From NCBI GenBank assembly GCA_021201095.1, contig JAJQFO010000007.1:1-56893 (forward strand): a DNA stretch of 56,893 bases, given 5' to 3'. The notes beneath the pieces were generated by a model. That model had not been told where the DNA came from. It made no database searches and was given only the letters and a program-made list of their open reading frames with translations. The translations under genes were made by a program, and so were the position numbers. Each line of letters starts with the position of its first letter. The stretch's first letter is position 1. Shown in pieces: positions 50,428 through 56,893 of the stretch. Source of the DNA: Lachnospiraceae bacterium (GTDB taxonomy: Bacteria; Bacillota; Clostridia; Lachnospirales; Lachnospiraceae).

Positions 50428-50660
50428 TCAAAAACTATTTGCAGATACTCTGTAGTTTTCTGTCCAGGTTTTTACTGGCAATCTATAGCTTTCCGTCTGG
50501 ACTCTTCGTTGACACTTTATATCTTTCTGTCCAGAATTTCCGATGATGAACTGCAGCTTTCCAATTTTCTGCAGTTCATCAACTATTTCCCTTCCAGGTT
50601 CTTTTACGGGTTTCTTTACGGGTTTCTTTACGGGTTTCTTTGCAGTTTTCTTTACAATTT
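50428..50660 (-). other. Out-of-frame Lys/Pro tail after the leucine-rich surface protein
   Basis: Just past the stop at 50652 the other frame reads IVKKTAKKPVKKPVKKPVKE and stays open for about 75 codons to a stop at 50428-50430. Three exact copies of the 12-base unit AAGAAACCCGTA lie within 50600-50645. The frames meet at a run of six A in the final codons. The remainder of the 353-base gap, to 50299, holds nothing recognised. Confidence 0.4.
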
Positions 50661-53600
50661 TTTCACCGAAATCTTGCTTCCCGCGCCTTTTGCCTTGAAT
50701 ATCTTCTTATAGGCCGACACCTTTGCGGCCGGTACCTTAAAGGCACAAGTACTCTTTATTCCCTTGAAAGCATCCGTCTTCACATTGGAGGACGTAAGCT
50801 TTTTGGTAGACAGGGAAATCGAAGAAAGCTTTTTGTCTCCGTAAAACGCTTTTTTTCCGATGCTGTTCAGCTTTGCCGATTTACTCACAAAACTCGTCAT
50901 CGCCGTGCAGCTCTGGAACGCGCTTGTCCCGAGGGAAGTCAGGGCGGTGGATGTCAAATTGACCTTTTTGAGCGCCTTGCAGCCATAAAACGCACTGCTG
51001 CCGATAGTTTTCACTTTGGCGAGCGTGACAGTCGAAGTCTTGCTGCCCACGCAACTGAGTTTTTTGCATCCATAAAATGCCTTGCTGCTGATAGTGACGA
51101 GCTTCGTCATGCCTTTTACCGTGGTCAGGGCCGTACAGCTCTGGAACGCGCTGCTGCCGACGCTCTTTACTGCCGCGCATCCGATGACAGCCGTAAGCTT
51201 CGTGCATTTGTAAAATGCTTTCGAGCCGATGGAGGTGACATTTTTCCCAACTGTCACCTTTGTAAGCTTCGTACAGCCGGAAAATGCGGATGCAGCAATG
51301 GCGGTTACCTTATAAGACGCCCCTTTGATTTTGACGGTAGACGGGATGGTAATGCTGGTCGCGGTCTTCTTCACCGGTCCCGTTACCGTCACCGTATTCC
51401 CGTTTGAACCGGAAGCCGTCACCTTGTATTTCAACGTGCTGGTAGAATAAGTGGTTCCGGCAGAAAGAATCGCCTGCGTGACCTTCAGCGTGATGGTTTT
51501 CTGTGCGGAATTATAGTTTCCATTTCCCGCTGCTTTCACTGTAATAGTTACCGTTCCGCTGTCCTTACCGGTCACTACGCCGCTGCTGCTGACAGTCGCA
51601 ATCGAGGTATCACTGGAGGAATAGGTGGTCGTTCCCTTGCCGGAGACTGTGATCTTTGTCGTTTTCCCGACCTGAATCGAGGAGGCCGCCGCTTTCGCGG
51701 TCAAGGTCTGGTCGATTTTCGTGATAGAAAACGTCTTCTTAACGCTGCCGGTCAAAGCATTTTTTCCCGTGATCGTCACCGTCGCCGTTCCTGCATTGGT
51801 ATTGCTGGAATAAGTAACGGTATAATTATCTGAGGAAACCGCTCTTCCGCCGTTCGTCACGGTAACTGTCGGACAGATTGCGCTGCCCGTGTAAGCATAC
51901 GATGCGGAAATCCCGGTGATCGTACACTTTGATATATCCTGATTCAGCGCAGAAAATGTGATCCCATTCTCATTTGCATAGGTCTCGGCCGCTGTCCCCG
52001 GATAGCCATAGATCACAAAGTCCGAATCGACAGTCCCGCTGAACCAGTCGTCGCCCGTGGTCGGCCAGCCGTATCCGCTTGTGTATCCCACCGAGCCTTT
52101 GTCGATTGTGGTCACAGAAGGCGGAATATAAATACTGCTCAGACCCGTTCCAAGAAAGGCTCCATATCCGATACTGATTAAACCTTCCGGTAAAGACACG
52201 CTCGTCAGGTTTGTCTGATTTTCACAGGCATACCCGGAAATACAGGTAGTACCGTCCTTGATCACCAGTGAAGTGTTCGCAGACATTGTGCCTTTATAGA
52301 AATAGAAAACCTTGTTTAAGTAAACGGCTCCCTCCGGCTGGCTCTCATACCAGGCCGTCCCATGGAATTCTCTTCCGTACAGATGCTCGATCGTATCCGG
52401 CAGCGTAATCGATGCCAGGCTGGAGCAATTGTAAAAGGTACCATACTGAAGCTCCGTCACACTGGATGGAATGGTCACACTGGTCAGCGATGTATTTGAG
52501 CTGAAGGCAAAGGACTCGATCGTCTTAACCTTGTTTCCGATGGTAATGCTCTTCAGGGCACTGTTGGAAAAGGCATACATTGAGATATAAGCCAGTCCAT
52601 TTCCGACAGTCGCCGAGGTCAGACTGGCACAGTTGTTAAACGCTCCCGCACCGATGGATGTGACCGAATCTGGGATCGTCAGTGTTTTCAGTCCGCTGGT
52701 GCTGAAGGCATAATCGCCAATCGAAACCAGCGTAGATGGAAATGTAATCGCCGTGAGAGATTCGCACAGATAAAATGCGGAATCTCCGATTTTCGTCACA
52801 GCACTTCCAAGTGTAACGCTGGCAAGATTTTCACAGTAGAAGAACGTGGAATCCTGAATCTCTGTAACCTTGTCCGGAATCTGAACACTTAAAAGTCCGG
52901 TATACATAAAAGCACTTGCCCCGATTGTTTCCAGAGCATCATTAAAGGTGACTGCCGTCAGGCTTTCATCACCTGCAAAGGCTGCCTCTCCAATCGTGGT
53001 CAGGCCATCCGGACAGGTAATCTTTTCCAATGCTGTATTGTAGCGAAACGCATTGTCCCCGATGGTCTCCAGCGCACTGCCAGACGCAAAAGTCACGGTT
53101 TTCAGGCTGGTACAGCTGATAAACGCGGAATACTGAATCGCGGTAACGGTATTGGGAATGGTCACTTCCGTAAGCGTCTCATTGCCGGAAAACGCGCTTT
53201 CCCCGATCTGTGCAACCGTGTAGACAGTGTCCCCTTTTGTAAGAGTCGAAGGAATGGAAAGGGTTGCCGCCAATCCATTGTATTCAGTAATTGCCACCGT
53301 ACATGCAGCAGCGTCCAGAATCTGATAATTCCACGTCTCGGTATCATCTGTGTATATATCGTCCGATACCGTTGACAGACCATCTTCTGTGACTTCCTCA
53401 ATCGAAATCAGAAATACGGATGCGTCCTCCTCCGCGGCCTGTTCCGTGTCAGCTTCTTCCGCATTCTCCGATGCTTCAGTAATTGCTTCTGAATCCGCAG
53501 AAGCATCCGCATCATCTTCCACTAAAGGTTCCAGTGCGGAGGTCTCCTGCTGCGCAGCGCCGGTATCTTCTGCTCCACCGGCTTCGGTCATTTCGGTTGC

Positions 53601-54059
53601 TGCGGATTCCGTAGTCTCGGCTGATGACTCCTGTGAGGCTTCCTCCGCTGCCTCTGCTGATAATTCCTGCGAAGCTTCCCCCGCAGTCCCTGCTGATGAT
53701 TCCTGTGCAGTTTCCTCTGCTGTCTCTGCCGATGATTCCTGCGTCGTTTCCTCCGCTGCAGCTCCTTCTCCCGAAGTATTTCCTGTAATCTCCGCTGTGG
53801 TTTCCCCTGTGTCCCCAGACACGGTTTCAGCCGCAGACTCCGCCTCGGCCGTCCCTGCAGTCCCGGATGCCGTTTGCTCCGCTGCCTCTGCTGCCGTTTC
53901 CGCCGCGATCTCTGCCAAAGCTTCCTCCGCAGTTTCCGTTGCGGTCTCTGCTTCGGTCTCCTGCGCATACACCGTCAGCGGCTGCAGCGAAGCAACTGCT
54001 GAGACGCACAGAAAGCAGGCCATCAAAAACGCACAGGCCCTTTTCTCAATAGTTGTCAT
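50652..54059 (-). CDS. Large secreted BspA-type leucine-rich repeat protein
   Basis: The protein has 1135 residues. The signal peptide ends TVYA near residue 32 and is followed by a linker to about 205 with four units of a 12-residue repeat (QESSAETAEETA type). Residues about 265-700 are LRR_5 repeats of the form LTSVTIPSSVTELQYGTFYNC. Residues about 705-865 are beta domains: an MBG-like unit and a Big_2 unit (TTYSSSDTSIATVSSSGVVT). Residues about 885-1120 are a second LRR_5 block with lysine-rich FYGCKKL units. No anchor motif is present. The ATG at 54059 has AAAGGAG upstream and begins a proper signal peptide. Confidence 0.93.
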   Translation of the reverse strand: MTTIEKRACAFLMACFLCVSAVASLQPLTVYAQETEAETATETAEEALAEIAAETAAEAAEQTASGTAGTAEAESAAETVSGDTGETTAEITGNTSGEGAAAEETTQESSAETAEETAQESSAGTAGEASQELSAEAAEEASQESSAETTESAATEMTEAGGAEDTGAAQQETSALEPLVEDDADASADSEAITEASENAEEADTEQAAEEDASVFLISIEEVTEDGLSTVSDDIYTDDTETWNYQILDAAACTVAITEYNGLAATLSIPSTLTKGDTVYTVAQIGESAFSGNETLTEVTIPNTVTAIQYSAFISCTSLKTVTFASGSALETIGDNAFRYNTALEKITCPDGLTTIGEAAFAGDESLTAVTFNDALETIGASAFMYTGLLSVQIPDKVTEIQDSTFFYCENLASVTLGSAVTKIGDSAFYLCESLTAITFPSTLVSIGDYAFSTSGLKTLTIPDSVTSIGAGAFNNCASLTSATVGNGLAYISMYAFSNSALKSITIGNKVKTIESFAFSSNTSLTSVTIPSSVTELQYGTFYNCSSLASITLPDTIEHLYGREFHGTAWYESQPEGAVYLNKVFYFYKGTMSANTSLVIKDGTTCISGYACENQTNLTSVSLPEGLISIGYGAFLGTGLSSIYIPPSVTTIDKGSVGYTSGYGWPTTGDDWFSGTVDSDFVIYGYPGTAAETYANENGITFSALNQDISKCTITGISASYAYTGSAICPTVTVTNGGRAVSSDNYTVTYSSNTNAGTATVTITGKNALTGSVKKTFSITKIDQTLTAKAAASSIQVGKTTKITVSGKGTTTYSSSDTSIATVSSSGVVTGKDSGTVTITVKAAGNGNYNSAQKTITLKVTQAILSAGTTYSTSTLKYKVTASGSNGNTVTVTGPVKKTATSITIPSTVKIKGASYKVTAIAASAFSGCTKLTKVTVGKNVTSIGSKAFYKCTKLTAVIGCAAVKSVGSSAFQSCTALTTVKGMTKLVTISSKAFYGCKKLSCVGSKTSTVTLAKVKTIGSSAFYGCKALKKVNLTSTALTSLGTSAFQSCTAMTSFVSKSAKLNSIGKKAFYGDKKLSSISLSTKKLTSSNVKTDAFKGIKSTCAFKVPAAKVSAYKKIFKAKGAGSKISVKKL

Positions 54060-54214
54060 ACTCTTTTCTCCTTTTTTAAACATTTTTCTGCTTTGTTTTT
54101 CTCTGTTCTTCGTAATTGATCAGAGTCTTTCCTTTTGCAAGGTACTAACCAGAATCAAACCTATTCTTTTGTGTTCTTTCTCTCCCCCTTTCTCCAAATA
54201 GCTCGCGCAATGCA

Positions 54215-54235
54215 ATAAAAGCCTTTTATTCAAGG
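54215..54235 (-). terminator. Weak terminator after the transpeptidase gene
   Basis: GCCTT and AAGGC form a short stem followed on the minus strand by TTTTATT. The stem is only five pairs long. Confidence 0.4.
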
Positions 54236-54279
54236 CCGAATAGCATCTGAAAATCATGCGGAGCCATTACAGATATTTT

Positions 54280-55770
54280 TTATTCTGAAACCGGCTGACA
54301 GTCACAGACCTCTGTAAAGGTACCTGTTTTATAATATCCGTCAGCCGTTTCTTCACAGTATTCTCCCGCGAGGAGGCCGCTTTTCACACAATAAGACAGC
54401 TTCTCCACGCCCTCCGGGCAGGCAAACGCAAGACCTTCCTGATCCGGCAGACTCTCCATCACCTGTCTGCAGATCGATACCGATTCGTTCTGTGTATGCA
54501 ATTCCACATTTTCACAGCTGTACCAGATGGCGCATACATACTGCGGCGTCATTCCGATAAACCAGTTATCCTGGTAATCACTGCTGGTGCCGGTCTTTCC
54601 GCAGAGATCGACGCCATCGAGCATTGCGGCCTCTCCGGTACCGCCCTCTTCGACAACACCTTTTAACATGCGGTTCAGGATATACGCCGTTTCTTCTGAA
54701 AAAATCTGAATGCCTTCCTCCGCCTCTCTTTGCCAGATATTCTTCCCGGCTTCTATGTAATCCACCGCGTAAAGAGTCCGGCGGACGCCTCCTGCGGCAA
54801 AAACCTGATAGCTCTCCAGCATCTGCCTGACGGTCACTCCCGCTTCCAGATAACCAAGGGCAAGGTTATCCAGAATTTCATCCGTTCCGCCGGACGCCAG
54901 AATGTCCCGCTCGCTGTCAACCGTATATCCCAATCGGTTCTCCAGCCATTCAAGCGCGTTTTCCAGGCCAAATTTACTCAGTGTTTTGACAGCCACGGCA
55001 TTGTTGGATTCCTTCAAAGCCTGCGCCATCGTAATCATGCTGCCGGTGTAATCCGATGTGTTGGACGGCCAGCCTGAAACGGTACCGTCTTCCCCCGCAA
55101 TCTCGCTGTAAGGGGAGTCCTCCTCCAGCGTGGACCAGCAGATCACATCTTCCTCCAGAGCCGGGCCATATACAGCAAGCGGCTTCATCGTAGATCCCGC
55201 CCAGGTCGGCCAGGTCACATAATTCACGCCATCCGGATCCGAAGAATGGCTGTAGCAGGCAAGCAGCTCCCCGTCCAGATTACAAAGTGCCCCCGCCGAA
55301 TTGGCCGCTGCCGCTTCCCAGGACTGGCTGATGGCCTCTGCCAGAGACTCCTGCATCTCTTCCTGCAGATAAGTGTGTATGACAGCACCCTTTTCCACCA
55401 GCCTCTTCTGCGCCGCTTCCTCCGATATCTGTTCCTGTGCGGATAAAAGCTCCGCAGCCTCGTGAAATGCGACGTCCGCATAGGCCCAGTCGGCATCTTC
55501 GCAGTCAATCTCATAGATACCGCTTTCCAGACTGACCGCAGCCAGCACGTTTCCTTCGGAATCCACAATCTGGCAGGAGGAAGACCGATCGGAAAGCATT
55601 CCCACAATTATGATAACCACGCAGACGGCAGCGGTCAGCACGAGGCCAAGTGCGCGATATTTCGGGAAAGAAGTCTTTTTTAAAGTTCCTTTCGTTCTTT
55701 CTGTCCTTTCTGCCGCCTCGTTTGCGGTTTTTGACATCCGTCCCGGCAGCCAGGTTCTCTCATCCATCAT
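54280..55770 (-). CDS. Penicillin-binding transpeptidase-domain protein without glycosyltransferase domain
   Basis: The protein has 496 residues. A membrane helix lies at about 42-60, followed by a 120-residue stalk region. The transpeptidase motifs are STMK (Ser193, in WAGSTMKPL), SNN (in LKESNNAVAV) and KTGTS. It would cross-link peptidoglycan. In class A enzymes this domain follows a glycosyltransferase, which is missing here. The start at 55770 has AGGAG overlapping the upstream stop codon; a TTG at 55794 would add eight residues. It is coupled to the uridine-kinase-like gene. Confidence 0.88.
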   Translation of the reverse strand: MMDERTWLPGRMSKTANEAAERTERTKGTLKKTSFPKYRALGLVLTAAVCVVIIIVGMLSDRSSSCQIVDSEGNVLAAVSLESGIYEIDCEDADWAYADVAFHEAAELLSAQEQISEEAAQKRLVEKGAVIHTYLQEEMQESLAEAISQSWEAAAANSAGALCNLDGELLACYSHSSDPDGVNYVTWPTWAGSTMKPLAVYGPALEEDVICWSTLEEDSPYSEIAGEDGTVSGWPSNTSDYTGSMITMAQALKESNNAVAVKTLSKFGLENALEWLENRLGYTVDSERDILASGGTDEILDNLALGYLEAGVTVRQMLESYQVFAAGGVRRTLYAVDYIEAGKNIWQREAEEGIQIFSEETAYILNRMLKGVVEEGGTGEAAMLDGVDLCGKTGTSSDYQDNWFIGMTPQYVCAIWYSCENVELHTQNESVSICRQVMESLPDQEGLAFACPEGVEKLSYCVKSGLLAGEYCEETADGYYKTGTFTEVCDCQPVSE

Positions 55771-55783
55771 GCCCGCAATTCTC

Positions 55784-56893
55784 CTAATTTTCAAAACAGC
55801 TTCCGCCGATGAATTCCCGGATCAGGGAATTGTTCGGGATGTCGTCCGCAGGGATCGGCAGGAAATAATCCAGAAACTTTAAAAGTCTCCTGGCTTCTGT
55901 GTATTCCGGCTCATCCGGGCGGATGGAAAAAAGCAGCGGCTCCACGTACTGCTTCAGGACGGCCAGCTCATAGATCAGTGTAGAATTAAATACGTAATCC
56001 GCTGTCTCCTGGAATGGGAATATGTAGCTGGATTCGCCGCGGCGGACAGATGGCCACATGTCGATGGTCTTCTGCGCACTCGCTCCCCTGGTACGCGCAT
56101 CGCGCACCATCCTGCGCAGCATGCGCCCGTCCGTCGTCGGAATCCGGTTATGTTCATCGATGTTCAGCTGTGTGAGAGCACTGATGTAAATTTTCACCTT
56201 ATGGTTCGCGTCCAGGCGGTAGGTCAGGGCATCGTTCAGGCAGTGAATGCCCTCGATGACCAGAATATCCTGCTCGCCAAGGGTGAGCGTACTTCCTTTG
56301 TATTCCCGTTTTCCCGTCTTAAAATTGAAGGTCGGAAGCTCCACCGTCTCACCGTTCAGAAGGGAGAGCATGTCTTCGTTCAGCTTCTCCACGTCAATCG
56401 CCTCGAGGCATTCATAGTTCGGCTTCCCGTCTTCATCGATCGGCGTGTGCTCGCGCTCCACAAAATAATTGTCGGCTTCGATCGGATGAGGCTTCAGGCC
56501 GCAGACGGCAAGCTGTGTGGAAAGCCTGTGGGAAAAGGTTGTTTTTCCGGAGGAGGACGGTCCCGCGATCAGGATCACGCGCTTCTGGCTTGATGCAGCG
56601 ATCTGGGCCGCCATCTGCGCGATCTTTTTTTCGTGATATGCTTCCTGGATCATGATCAGATCCTTCACCTGGTGTCCGGCGATATAGGAATTGAGCGCAC
56701 CTACGGTCGGAATGCCAAGCTGTGCTCCCCAGACAAGTGCGTCCTTCTGTGTCTGCCAGATTTTCTCCTGCGGGGTAAATTCAGCCAGCCGCCCAGGCTC
56801 CGCCATCGAGGGGAAACAGAGCAAAAAGCCATCCTCAAACAGCCGCAGGTCAAAGCAGGTCAGGTAGGAAGCGTCCGGAAGCATGTAGCCATA
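55784..56893 (-). CDS. Uridine kinase / phosphoribulokinase family protein (5' end outside window)
   Basis: The visible 369 codons are open to the right edge. The P-loop is LIAGPSSSGKTTFSHRLS, followed by EADNYFVEREHTPIDEDGKP and VIEGIHCLND. The enzyme family phosphorylates uridine or related nucleosides. In Clostridia such proteins have about 550 residues with an N-terminal TGS-like segment, so some 180 residues lie outside. The stop overlaps the ribosome site of the transpeptidase gene. The substrate is not certain. Confidence 0.88.
   Translation of the reverse strand, partial: YGYMLPDASYLTCFDLRLFEDGFLLCFPSMAEPGRLAEFTPQEKIWQTQKDALVWGAQLGIPTVGALNSYIAGHQVKDLIMIQEAYHEKKIAQMAAQIAASSQKRVILIAGPSSSGKTTFSHRLSTQLAVCGLKPHPIEADNYFVEREHTPIDEDGKPNYECLEAIDVEKLNEDMLSLLNGETVELPTFNFKTGKREYKGSTLTLGEQDILVIEGIHCLNDALTYRLDANHKVKIYISALTQLNIDEHNRIPTTDGRMLRRMVRDARTRGASAQKTIDMWPSVRRGESSYIFPFQETADYVFNSTLIYELAVLKQYVEPLLFSIRPDEPEYTEARRLLKFLDYFLPIPADDIPNNSLIREFIGGSCFEN

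Noticed and set aside
53350..54201. 283-codon Ser/Ala-rich frame on the plus strand
   Set aside because: It is the antisense image of the Glu/Ala/Thr-rich linker of the leucine-rich surface protein; no ribosome site and no family similarity. The same applies to 699-974.

Overview
The window reads as chromosomal DNA of a Lachnospiraceae-type gut Clostridium. The evidence is the gene families present: a glycyl-radical-enzyme microcompartment of the fucose/rhamnose type, a pyrophosphate-dependent phosphofructokinase beside pyruvate phosphate dikinase, YesM/YesN-type regulators of a CUT1 sugar transporter, a single-chain glycyl-tRNA synthetase, and surface proteins with TGD-type tails. Strong AGGAGG ribosome sites and roughly even GC fit this. 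Every recognisable gene lies on the minus strand, so transcription runs from high to low coordinates. The one exception is a truncated plus-strand start at 34949.

Region 1-2100 holds the start of a secreted wall-binding protein (cut by the window edge), a structured repeat, and a DeoR-family regulator. Region 2255-15100 is a complete microcompartment locus. In transcription order it encodes glycyl radical diol dehydratase, its activase, a class II aldolase, CoA-acylating aldehyde dehydrogenase, zinc alcohol dehydrogenase, four hexameric shell proteins, PduL phosphotransacylase, an EutN-type vertex protein, PduS, PduT and the DeoR regulator. Near-consensus promoters precede the dehydratase and the aldolase and share an upstream motif. 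The set fits cleavage of a deoxysugar phosphate to lactaldehyde, 1,2-propanediol, then propionaldehyde and propionyl phosphate or propanol inside the shell.

Region 15268-25650 carries ppdK and PPi-PFK, then MATE efflux, nitroreductase, ketopantoate-reductase-like, Fic, pseudouridine synthase and a damaged acetyltransferase gene that contains an in-frame repeat. Region 25651-34919 is a glycoside module: response regulator, sensor kinase, binding protein, two permeases and a GH30 hydrolase, preceded by a ROK repressor with its operators. Region 35071-44209 is housekeeping (glyQS, lipoprotein, recO, era, M16 protease, DUF1461 protein). Region 44280-56893 has two very large surface proteins, RNase P RNA, an O-antigen-ligase-like protein, a transpeptidase and a uridine-kinase-like protein cut by the right edge.

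The less ordinary content is repeats and insertions. There is a three-stem repeat whose copies show compensatory changes. A second palindromic repeat lies both in the PPi-PFK leader and in frame inside a GNAT gene. Tandem repeats straddle the stop codons of two genes. About 130 extra residues sit inside Era. One shell-protein gene has an internal start with a perfect ribosome site, predicting long and short forms of one shell subunit. No CRISPR array, IS transposase, phage gene or tRNA was found.
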